Shown here: positions 51,984 to 59,641 of the stretch, piece after piece
How positions within the stretch are numbered: position 1 is the first letter of the stretch
Layout: every line of letters starts with the position of its first letter
Source of the DNA: WHTK01 sp963711035
Lineage (GTDB): Bacteria; Chloroflexota; Dehalococcoidia; DSTF01; WHTK01
Length of the DNA: 64,000 bases
Direction: 5' to 3'
Assembly: GCA_963711035.1 (NCBI GenBank)
Contig: CAVQCN010000003.1
Location: forward strand, 620,001-684,000
Translations under genes and position numbers: made by a program
Notes under the pieces: model-generated
Told to the model about the DNA's origin: nothing
Seen by the model: the letters and a program-made list of their open reading frames with translations, nothing else
Databases searched by the model: none

Positions 51984-52949
51984 GTGATCATCGACGTACA
52001 CGCCCACTACTTCCCCAAGGCTTACATGGACATCTGGAGCCGCATCTCAGGCCGCGCCCCGATGTGGAACATGTCGCAGCCGGTCACCGACCTCGACGAG
52101 CACATCGAGGGGCGCCTCAAGCTGATGGACGACGCCGGTGTCTACATGCAGGTGCTCTCGCCGGCCGGCAACGCGCCGCACGCCCGCAGCGAGGCGGAGG
52201 GCGTCGAGGCGGCGCGCGTCTGCAACGACGAGAACATCGCGCTGGTGAAGCGCCACCCGGACCGCCTCAGCGCCTTCGTCTCGCTGCCGATGCCGCACGT
52301 GCAGCCGGCCCTGCGCGAGATGCAGCGCGGCCTGGACGACCTCGGCATGGCCGGCGTCACGATGAACTGCCAGGCGTTCGGCCAGTCGACGGCGAACCTG
52401 GAGTTCGACCCGCTGTACGAGGAGATGAACCGCCGCAGTTGCATCCTCTTCTTCCACCCGGACCTGGGCGGCTTCGGCGCCCCGCTGATCGACAACTTCG
52501 GCCTGGGTGGCTGCGCAGGGACCTCGCTGCAGGACGCCACGCTCGCCATGCACCTGATCCTGGAGCAGAAGGCGCATCGCTATCCGAACATCACCTACAT
52601 CGTGCCGCACCTGGGCGGGCCGGTCGCGATGCTGCTGCCGCGCATGGACAACCAGATGGCGCGGGCGCATCCCAACCTGCCGGAGCCGCCCAGCGTCACG
52701 GCGCGCCGCTTCTACTACGACACGGTCAGTCACGGCTCCGCAGCGGCGCTGCAGTGCGCCTGGCGCGCCTACGGCGCCGACCACCTCGTGCCCGGCAGCG
52801 ACTACCCCGTGCTGCTGGACTGGGAGTCGTACACGCAGACCTTCCAGTACGTGCGCGAATCGGACCTGCCGGACGACGCCGTCGACCAGATCCTCAACAA
52901 GACGGCGCAGCAGATCTTCGGGAGCAGGCTGCCGGCGGAGAAAACGTAA
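51984..52949 (+). CDS. Amidohydrolase 2 / ACMSD-like metal-dependent hydrolase
   Basis: 321 aa. The metal-binding HxH motif begins the protein (IIDVHAHYFPKAYMD). Later ligands are in FFHPDLGG, the histidine of YIVPHLGGPVAMLLPRMDNQ, and the aspartate of LVPGSDYP. This arrangement is typical of aminocarboxymuconate-semialdehyde decarboxylase and resorcylate or other non-oxidative aromatic acid decarboxylases. GTG at 51984 follows AAGGAG. Two flavin oxidoreductases and an aldolase elsewhere in the window are compatible with degradation of aromatic or organic compounds, but no pathway is complete. Confidence 0.88.
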   Translation: MIIDVHAHYFPKAYMDIWSRISGRAPMWNMSQPVTDLDEHIEGRLKLMDDAGVYMQVLSPAGNAPHARSEAEGVEAARVCNDENIALVKRHPDRLSAFVSLPMPHVQPALREMQRGLDDLGMAGVTMNCQAFGQSTANLEFDPLYEEMNRRSCILFFHPDLGGFGAPLIDNFGLGGCAGTSLQDATLAMHLILEQKAHRYPNITYIVPHLGGPVAMLLPRMDNQMARAHPNLPEPPSVTARRFYYDTVSHGSAAALQCAWRAYGADHLVPGSDYPVLLDWESYTQTFQYVRESDLPDDAVDQILNKTAQQIFGSRLPAEKT

Positions 52950-53030
52950 GACTCCAACTGGACCCTGGGTGCTGTATCGGTAGCGAAGGTGTCTTGAAAG
53001 TCACGTTCATGTGAATTAGCATTTCTGCAA

Positions 53031-53519
53031 ATGCGTAGACACCATCGGCGAGGAAAATCATCTAGGTTTCCATCGCTTTGCATTGACGAGCATATACCAG
53101 CTGCGGTTGCAGCAGGCTTCGGGCCGGGACTGCGACTCGTATATGCGGCCGCGAGTTCTAGGTTCAAGGGCCGCGATGAGCGGGATTATCTGAACGAGCT
53201 CTATCGAGAGAACACAATCTTCGTTACAGGCGACCTGGAGTTTGCGTCCTGGCTGGCAGATGCAGGAATCAAACATGGCGGTGTGATTTGGATACCGGCT
53301 GACTCTTCTGCCGAAGACAAGACGTGGCTGTGTGAGTTCATTGGAGGATGGATACAAGGAGCGTGTAGAGGAGCCCGCTCGCCATATGTTTTCCAGGGTC
53401 TGATTCTCTACCCTGCAGTCGAGGGCTTACACGAGATTAGAAGTGGAAAGGACGAGCTTGTGGTCTCGTGGGACTACGTCTTTGCTTTCCCAGACACGGT
53501 GCCCGCCAGAGTCAGATAG
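53031..53519 (+). CDS. PIN-like (DUF5615-type) protein
   Basis: 162 aa. After a basic N-terminus the core reads SLCIDEHIPAAVAAGFG, then an acidic residue pair and TIFVTGDLEFASWLADAGIKHGGVIW. The DExxP start and TxDxxF segment match DUF5615/PIN-like proteins, related to VapC-type RNases; active-site aspartates are visible. A partner antitoxin gene is not recognised on either side. Base composition is less GC-rich than neighbours and the codon use differs, suggesting recent acquisition. The start is uncertain. It converges with ligD two bases apart. Confidence 0.55.
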   Translation: MRRHHRRGKSSRFPSLCIDEHIPAAVAAGFGPGLRLVYAAASSRFKGRDERDYLNELYRENTIFVTGDLEFASWLADAGIKHGGVIWIPADSSAEDKTWLCEFIGGWIQGACRGARSPYVFQGLILYPAVEGLHEIRSGKDELVVSWDYVFAFPDTVPARVR

Positions 53520-53521
53520 CG

Positions 53522-56257
53522 TTAGCCCAGCAGCGACGCCAGGTCGTTCTTGCGCGAGAGGATGTCGGCCCAGAGGTCGCCTTTGGCGGCGACACGCGCG
53601 GGCACCGTCGTCAGGTTCAGCGTGACGGGGTCGAGGTTGGCGAGCTCCGACCAGGCGATCGGCGTCGAGACGCCGGCCCAGGGCGTCGGCCGCAGCGAGT
53701 ACTGCGCCGCGAGCGTCTTGCCGCGCGTGTTCTGGTTGGCGTCGAAGAAGACCTTGCCGGCCCGCTTCGAGGTGTCCCACTCCAGCGTCAGGTCCTTCGG
53801 GTGCTGCTGCAGCAGGAAGCGGCCGATCGTCTGCGTCGCGGCGCGCACCGCGTCGTAGTCGAAGTGGCGCAGCAGCGGCACGTAGACGTGCAGGCCCGTC
53901 TTGCCCGACGTCTTCACGTAGGACGAGAGGCGTAGCTGGTCCAGCAGCTCCTTGAGGCTGAGCGCGATCTCGACCGTCTTCTGCCAGCCGCGCCGGTTGT
54001 ACTCCGGCTCGGCGCCCTTGCCCTCGTTGCCGGAGTAGATGTACGGGTCGAGGTCGAAGACCATGTAGTCGGGGTAGTTGAGGACGGAGCCGTCCAGCGC
54101 GTCCTCGGAGCCGCTGAACGTGGTCGATTCCACGGCTGCGTCGGGCTTCGGGTCGGTACGCGCCATCCAGGCGTGCAGCTCGAGGTCGGCGATCTGGGCC
54201 AGCCAGACGAGCGTCGGCAGGTTGTTGCACACGATGTACTCGCCGTCACGGTCGTTGCTCGAAGACCAGATCGATACGGTGTCGACGAAGTCGGGGATGG
54301 GCTGGGCGTAGTGCTTCTGGTAGAAGAGCTCGCCCTCGACCCCGTTGGGGTAGCGCGTCAGCGTCAGGGGCCGGTCCTTGAGGTGCGGCAGCAGCACGGC
54401 GGCGACCTGCACGTAGTAGCTCACCAGGTCACGCTTGGTCAGCGGCCCGCGCTCGCCGTGGGCGGGCCAGAACTCCTTGTTCAGGTTCGTCAGCTTGATC
54501 GACTCGCCCGCCGCCGAGATGACGAAGTTCGCCTTCGGGTTCTCGAGCTGGCTGAGCAGCGCTCGAATCTCCGAGTCGATGCCGTCTCCGGCGGGCGGCG
54601 CCGCTGGGGCTTCGTCGGCGCTGGTCACGTCAATGGACGAGGCGCTGGTCGCGGCTTCGCGATGCACCTGCGAGGGGTCGACGTCGTCGCGCAGGCCGAG
54701 AAAGACGGGCGCCCGCAGACGGCCGTCGCGAGTCCACTCGGCGAACTTGACCTGCACGACGAGACGCGGCTGCACGAAGGCCAGCTTGCCCTCTACCGGC
54801 CCGTCGAAGGGGGAGTCGGGCACCGTCAGGTCGGTGAGCTGCTTGTGCACCGCCTTGAGCATCGCCTCGTTGAAGCCGCTGCCGACGTTACCGGCGTAGC
54901 GCAGGCTGCCGTCCTCGTAGTAGCCAAGCGCGAGGGCGCCGAAGCTACGGGCGCGAGCGCCTTCGCCGGCCGTGTAGCCGCCGACGACGAACTCCTGCTG
55001 CTGGACCGCCTTCACCTTGAGCCACGCCTGGCTGCGCACGCCGGGCAGGTAGCGCGAATCGGCGCGTTTGCCAAGGACGCCCTCGAAGCCCAGCTCGCGC
55101 GCCCCGGCTTCGACGTCGGTGCCGTGCTCTTCGACGTAGCTCAGGGTCAGCAGCGGCCCGCCGGGGTGGATGCGGCTCTGCAGCAGTTGCTTGCGGTCGC
55201 GCAACGGCACGGATCGCAAGTCGTGGCCGTCCAGGTAGAGTAGGTCGAAGGCGTAGTACACGACGGGAATCTCCACGTCGACGCGGTTGGGGTCGACGCC
55301 GCGCGTGAGGTTGATGCGCGGCTGCAGCAGCTCGAAGCGCGGCACGCCCTGCTCGTCGAGGGCGCAGATCTCGCCGTCGATCACGAAGCTGCGCGCCGTC
55401 TGCGACTGCAGCGCCGCAACGAGGGACGGGTACTGCTTCGTCACGTCGACGCCGCGGCGGCTGCGCAGCTCGACCTCGCCGTCGTGCACGTAGGCCAGCG
55501 TGCGAATGCCGTCCAGCTTCGGCTCCCACAGCCAGCCCGGCGCGTCGAACGCCTCGTCGACCAGCGTGGCAAGCATGGGGCGCTCCTTGCGGGCGTCCGG
55601 GAAGGCGGCCTCGCGTGCGGCCGGATGCGGGGGGCCGGCCGGCTCCGGCGACGGGCCGGGCAGACGACCCTCCTTGAGGTCGGCGATCGTCAGACCGCTG
55701 CGAACGGAGCGGTCTTCGAGCAGAACGTCGCGCTCCTCGGCGTACTCGTCGCGGTGCTTGATCAGCAGCCAGCTGCTCTTGTCGTAGTGCGTCTTGACCA
55801 GGGTGAAGGAGCCGCGCAGCTTGTGGCCCTGCAGCGTGAAGGAGAGTTTGCCGCGCTCGATGCCCTCCAGCATGCGGCGGCTGCCTTCCTCCTTGTCGTT
55901 CCAGGAGTAGACGCCGTCCTCGTCCGGCGTGTAGATGCCCTCGTCCCAGACGATGACCTGCCCGGCGCCGTACTCGCCGCGCGGGATGACGCCCTCGAAG
56001 GTGCGGTAGTCGTAGGGATGGTCCTCGACCATGACGGCCATTCGCCGGTCCTTCGGGTTCAGAGACGGTCCCTTGGGCAACGGCCAAGACTTGAGCACGC
56101 CGTCCACTTCGAGGCGGAAGTCCCAGTGCATGCGCCGCGCCGCGTGCTGCTGCACGACGAACACGAGGTTGCGCGCCGCCGCGTCCGGGTCGCCCGGTGG
56201 CGGCTCCGGCGTCTTCGTGAAGTCGCGTTTCTTGCGATACGCCTCAAGGTCAGGCAT
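53522..56257 (-). CDS. ligD: Multidomain DNA ligase D
   Basis: 911 aa in the order 3'-phosphoesterase (1-190, MHWDFRLEVDGVLKSWPLPKGPS), ATP-dependent ligase (about 225-540, adenylated lysine K247 in EPKLDGIR), and primase-polymerase (about 610-911, LTNLNKEFWP, YPNGVEGELFYQKH, and the catalytic YMVFDLDPY). This is the Pseudomonas-type order. LigD joins double-strand breaks with Ku in bacterial non-homologous end joining. No ku gene is visible here. A weak TAAGCT element lies six bases before the ATG. Convergent with the PIN-like gene. Confidence 0.95.
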   Translation of the reverse strand: MPDLEAYRKKRDFTKTPEPPPGDPDAAARNLVFVVQQHAARRMHWDFRLEVDGVLKSWPLPKGPSLNPKDRRMAVMVEDHPYDYRTFEGVIPRGEYGAGQVIVWDEGIYTPDEDGVYSWNDKEEGSRRMLEGIERGKLSFTLQGHKLRGSFTLVKTHYDKSSWLLIKHRDEYAEERDVLLEDRSVRSGLTIADLKEGRLPGPSPEPAGPPHPAAREAAFPDARKERPMLATLVDEAFDAPGWLWEPKLDGIRTLAYVHDGEVELRSRRGVDVTKQYPSLVAALQSQTARSFVIDGEICALDEQGVPRFELLQPRINLTRGVDPNRVDVEIPVVYYAFDLLYLDGHDLRSVPLRDRKQLLQSRIHPGGPLLTLSYVEEHGTDVEAGARELGFEGVLGKRADSRYLPGVRSQAWLKVKAVQQQEFVVGGYTAGEGARARSFGALALGYYEDGSLRYAGNVGSGFNEAMLKAVHKQLTDLTVPDSPFDGPVEGKLAFVQPRLVVQVKFAEWTRDGRLRAPVFLGLRDDVDPSQVHREAATSASSIDVTSADEAPAAPPAGDGIDSEIRALLSQLENPKANFVISAAGESIKLTNLNKEFWPAHGERGPLTKRDLVSYYVQVAAVLLPHLKDRPLTLTRYPNGVEGELFYQKHYAQPIPDFVDTVSIWSSSNDRDGEYIVCNNLPTLVWLAQIADLELHAWMARTDPKPDAAVESTTFSGSEDALDGSVLNYPDYMVFDLDPYIYSGNEGKGAEPEYNRRGWQKTVEIALSLKELLDQLRLSSYVKTSGKTGLHVYVPLLRHFDYDAVRAATQTIGRFLLQQHPKDLTLEWDTSKRAGKVFFDANQNTRGKTLAAQYSLRPTPWAGVSTPIAWSELANLDPVTLNLTTVPARVAAKGDLWADILSRKNDLASLLG

Positions 56258-56310
56258 GCGATCAGCTTATGTGTAGGCGGATCGGATGACAATTCGGGCT
56301 GCCGTGCGTC

Positions 56311-56837
56311 TTAGAGCAGTGCCGGATAGGTCACACGGCTGTCTTCGACACGGGCATACGACGACAGCTGATGTGGCCGCCGTATGAGGCCGATGAGATG
56401 CTCGACCTCGATTCCACGCGCCAGGAGAGCGTCGGCGATCAGCGAACGGTGGCAGCGCCAGGGCAAGGCCTCGGCGCACATGATGACGACGCGCTGCGTC
56501 TCTGCGGCCTCGATGACGCTCTGGAGCGCTTCGTCGAAGGGCGGCGTCGCCATGTAGTCCGCGTAGCCGCGAAAGCCCTCGTTAGTCAGCGCGGTGTTCG
56601 GTGAATCGGGCATCGGCTCGCGGCGGCCGCCCAGTGCTTCGATATGCCGGTAGGCGATGCCGTGCTGCTGCAGCGACGCGGCCAAGGCCCCGCTGCCGAA
56701 CTGCGGGTTGCGCCTCGAGGCCGGGAAGCGCCGCACATCGATCAGCAGGTCGATGCCTGCGTCGTTCAGCGTGGCGAGCAGGCTCTCGATGGGCTGGTTG
56801 GAGTGGCCGACGGTGTAGACGGTTGTCGTGGCGTCAT
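56311..56837 (-). pseudogene. DUF488 domain protein, frame interrupted near the start
   Basis: The DUF488 signature extends further upstream than any in-frame start codon: VYTVGHSNQPIESLLATLNDAGIDLLIDVRRFPASRRNPQF reads continuously (in parts: VYTVGHSNQPIESLL, DLLIDVRRFPASRRNPQF), but the only nearby ATG (56837, with GGAGG just upstream) is in another frame. Adding one base near 56822 would fuse MTPRQ to TVYTVGHS. The rest, with EALGGRRE and CAEALPWRCHRSLIADAL, is intact. The family is of unknown function, often called YeaO-like. This is an apparent one-base loss, opposite in sign to the other breaks. Confidence 0.75.
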
Positions 56838-56911
56838 TGCCTCCGTCACCAGTCTACGAGGCCGCGAGCAAGTGGCAGAGGGCAGAAAGGAGCGACGGAT
56901 GGCGCGCAACC

Positions 56912-56932
56912 GGGCGACCGCGAGGGTCGCCC
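56912..56932 (+). repeat. Hairpin repeat, family B copy 2
   Basis: GGGCGACC (56912-56919) and GGTCGCCC (56925-56932) form a perfect 8-bp stem. The core matches the inverted element at 21566-21584 with one difference, and CTACG follows in both. A second small hairpin (CTACG...CGTAG) comes next. Confidence 0.55.
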
Positions 56933-56998
56933 CTACGGGCAGCGCGCGCGTAGGGGCAGGGCTCCCCCCTGGCGGCCACATCGTTGGTCGAGATGGCG

Positions 56999-57776
56999 CT
57001 AGTAGGCGCCGCGACCCGTGACGACGCAGGGAATTGTCATAACGATGAGCTTGAGGTCGAAGAGCAGTGAGCGGTTCTTGATGTAGGCCAGGTCCAGCCG
57101 CACCATATCCTCGAAGGGCAGGTTGCTGCGGCCGCTGACCTGCCACAGGCCCGTCAGTCCCGGCGTCACTTGCAAGCGGGCGCGCTGGATCTGCTCGAAT
57201 CCGGCCAGCTCGCGCTCAAGCGGCGGCCGCGGCCCGACGATGCTCATCTGGCCGAGCAGCACGTTGAAGAGCTGCGGCAGTTCGTCCAGGCTGGCGCGGC
57301 GCAACAGCCTGCCGACACGGGTGATGCGAGGGTCGTCGCGCATCTTGAACAGCGGCCCGGTCGATTCGTTGCTCTTGAGCAGGTCGACCGGGATGACATC
57401 GCTGTTCACACGCATGGTGCGGAACTTGATCATGGGGAAGGGCTGCAGGTCCTTGCCGAGGCGCTCCTGCTTGTAAAAGATGGGACCGCGCGAATCGAGC
57501 TTGATGAGCGCCGCGATCACCAGTAGTAGCGGTAGGGAGACGATTACGCCGGTCAACGCGAAAGCCGGCGTCGAACACGCGCTTGAGAGCGGCGTAGACC
57601 GGCCTGCTCGACGTACGCAGAGTGCTGGTCCGGAGGCGGCGGTAGCTCGAGATCGCTTCCCCGGCTGCAACCTGGGCCGCTGCGGCTTCGGAAGGAACTC
57701 TCGGTTCCAGCGTGACTTGAGGAGCGGTAGCGATCGCGGGGTGGGGCTCGCGCAGGGAACGGCTTTCAGTAGCCAT
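56999..57776 (-). pseudogene. Undecaprenyl-phosphate sugar phosphotransferase, frame broken by one base
   Basis: About 258 residues when two frames are joined. The N-terminal cytoplasmic part (MATESRSLREPHPAI, then PVYAALKRVFDAG) continues after the break with FALTGVIVSLPLLLVIAALIKLDSRGPIFYKQERLGKDLQPFPMIKFRTM in the usual order, a single membrane helix and the catalytic sugar-transferase core, ending LFDLKLIVMTIPCVVTGRGAY. Dropping one base from AAA at 57561-57563 restores VFDAGFALTG. Such enzymes start exopolysaccharide repeat units on the lipid carrier. AAGGA precedes the ATG at 57776. Confidence 0.88.
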
Positions 57777-58028
57777 CTGTCAGCATCCTTGCCAAAGGTG
57801 AATTTCGTCATCGCACTGCCGGCGGTTTCACCATTGGTCTGTCCGGATGCCGGACGGCTACGAGGCTTGAGGTGACCAGTCGGCGCCCGTCCCTGGGCGT
57901 CTCGCCTCGCAGCGGACCACAACAGTGGCGGGCACTCCTTACCCGTCACTTGTAGAAACGAATACAGGCCGGGCCTGTTACAGGAACTCTGCATCCGCTG
58001 AGGAGAATGTGTCGGTCTGCAGGCCTTG
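57777..58028 (-). other. Long structured leader upstream of the sugar transferase
   Basis: 252 bases without a gene. It contains a perfect 6-bp hairpin GTCCGG-ATG-CCGGAC (57841-57855), a GC-rich stem region around 57890-57910 and the word CCCGCCACTGT on the minus strand. Its length and pairing suggest a regulatory 5' leader, but it does not match a riboswitch I can name. Confidence 0.35.
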
Positions 58029-59300
58029 TTAGATGACTTGGCCGAAGTCGCCCTGGAACTCGTCGATCGTCATCTTGCCGGCAGTTGCCAGCCGTTCGCT
58101 CATGCGCGGGTCGGCGATGTCGTCTTTCTCGATGCGGATCATGTAGTCGCGAGCGACGCGGTAGTGCTCGGAGTGGATGTCCACCAGACGGACGCGCGTG
58201 CGGCCCGTATCCGGATCCAGCAGGTCTTCGAAGGGGAGCACGTTGAGGTGGCCGTCCTGCAGCGTGATGAACCCGCCGGACCGCAGCCGCTCGTCGGCCG
58301 GCTCCGTCATGAGGAAACGCACGGCGCCGTAGCCCAGCGTGCGCGTGTAGTCGATGTCGAACGGGATGGGGTTGGTGCAGCGCAGTTCGTAGCCCAGGCT
58401 TACGTCCGTGAGGCGTTCGTGGTCGCCCCGGGCCGCAAAGCGCCGCTGCACGCCCTGCTTGATCAGTGAGGCGAGCGGGATTTCCGCCAGCGTCACATTG
58501 CCGTAGGGGTCGTAGGAGACTTCGACACCGGAGTACTCCTTCAGCTCCTCCGGGTCGAGCCGTTCGCCGACGCCCTCGCCCACGACGGCGACGCCGTAGC
58601 CCTGCCCCGTGAGACGCCGCTTGAGGATCGACCCCTCGATAATCTTGCAGACCTGATCGAGCGAGATGCGACCTTCGGGGAACTCTTCGGGAATGATGGT
58701 GAGGGTGGCCCCCGCTGCCTTGCCCACGCCCAGCGCCAGGTGTCCCGCTTTGCGCCCCATGACCACGACGACGAACCAGCGGTTGCTGGTGCGCGAGTCC
58801 TCCATGATCGTCAGAACGAGCTGGGCGCCCAGGGCGCGGGCGCTCTCGTAGCCGAAGGTGGGGATGCCGGCAGGCAGGGGCAGGTCGTTGTCGATCGTCT
58901 TCGGCACGTGGGCCACGCGGAAGCTGCCGCCTGCTCGCCGCGCGACGGTCGACGCAGAGAACGCGGTGTCGTCGCCGCCGATGGTGACGAGATAACCGAT
59001 GCCTAGCTCGCGCAGCACCTTGACGACGTGGTCGAGCGACTCTTCGCTCTTCGTCGGGTTGGCGCGCGAGGTGCGCAGATAGGAGCCGCCCTGCGAGTGG
59101 ATGCGCGAGACGTCGGCGATACTGAGTTCGCGCACGAAGCTGGTGTCGCCTTCGATCAGGTGCTCGAAGCCGTCGTAGATGCCCAGCACGTCGAGGCCCG
59201 AGTTGCGCGCCTCGATCGTGACGGCGCTGATCACGCTGTTGATGCCGGGCGCCGGTCCGCCGCCGACAAGAATGCCGAGCTTGTTCGCGGTGCTGGTCAT
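58029..59300 (-). CDS. pfp: Phosphofructokinase with pyrophosphate-type active-site residues
   Basis: 423 aa. The nucleotide loop GGGPAPGINSVISA opens the protein. Two determinants known to separate ATP- from PPi-dependent enzymes are visible: GGDDT (108-112), where ATP enzymes have GGDGS, and PKTIDND (133-139), where ATP enzymes have PGTIDND. Both carry the PPi-type residue (Asp and Lys), so the enzyme probably uses pyrophosphate and can run reversibly. Other PFK motifs such as MGRKAGHLAL are present. A conventional annotation would say 6-phosphofructokinase. It is monocistronic and divergent from fumC. Confidence 0.85.
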   Translation of the reverse strand: MTSTANKLGILVGGGPAPGINSVISAVTIEARNSGLDVLGIYDGFEHLIEGDTSFVRELSIADVSRIHSQGGSYLRTSRANPTKSEESLDHVVKVLRELGIGYLVTIGGDDTAFSASTVARRAGGSFRVAHVPKTIDNDLPLPAGIPTFGYESARALGAQLVLTIMEDSRTSNRWFVVVVMGRKAGHLALGVGKAAGATLTIIPEEFPEGRISLDQVCKIIEGSILKRRLTGQGYGVAVVGEGVGERLDPEELKEYSGVEVSYDPYGNVTLAEIPLASLIKQGVQRRFAARGDHERLTDVSLGYELRCTNPIPFDIDYTRTLGYGAVRFLMTEPADERLRSGGFITLQDGHLNVLPFEDLLDPDTGRTRVRLVDIHSEHYRVARDYMIRIEKDDIADPRMSERLATAGKMTIDEFQGDFGQVI

Positions 59301-59641
59301 GAAAACATACCCCTGTAGTAGCTATCGACGCGTGTCACGTCGTGTGCAGCCCAGGTTCAATTCTAGAACCGGCTGTCAGCCCCCCGCTGCGATGCTTTGT
59401 TAATGTTCGATGTACGGATGTAGCGATTGGGGCAACGCTGTCTCCGAATATGGATGTGGCAGGAGCGGTATGGTGTAGGTAGACATTGCGAAACGCGAGA
59501 GGGTAATGAGTTCGTGTGCTCCCGGCAGAAGAGCGAGCAGGTTAAGAACGACCTCGATTCTTCGCGCTGAGGTCAGGTCTGGAGAAGACGAAGGGCAGGC
59601 TTGAATCAGCCTGCTCTTTATTTGCGACGAGGAGGTGGATG
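59301..59641 (+). other. Intergenic region and fumC leader
   Basis: About 340 bases between divergent pfp and fumC. No gene is supported. Near the fumC end lie GTCAGGTCTGGAGA (59572-59585), identical to a motif after infB, and a terminator-like hairpin. The left part may hold both promoters; no hexamer pair stands out clearly. Confidence 0.4.
59595..59620 (+). terminator. Terminator-like hairpin in the fumC leader
   Basis: GCAGGCT (59595-59601) and AGCCTGC (59608-59614) form a 7-bp stem with a 6-base loop, followed by TCTTTATTT. It is 22 bases from the fumC start, so it could attenuate fumC or end an upstream small transcript. Confidence 0.6.

Noticed and set aside
51727..51987. Plus-strand frame of 86 codons before the amidohydrolase
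   Set aside because: No ribosome site, overlaps the divergent promoter region and shows no motif.
57860..57960. CCCGCCACTGT word resembling part of a cobalamin riboswitch
   Set aside because: The other conserved boxes, including the B12 box, are not found.
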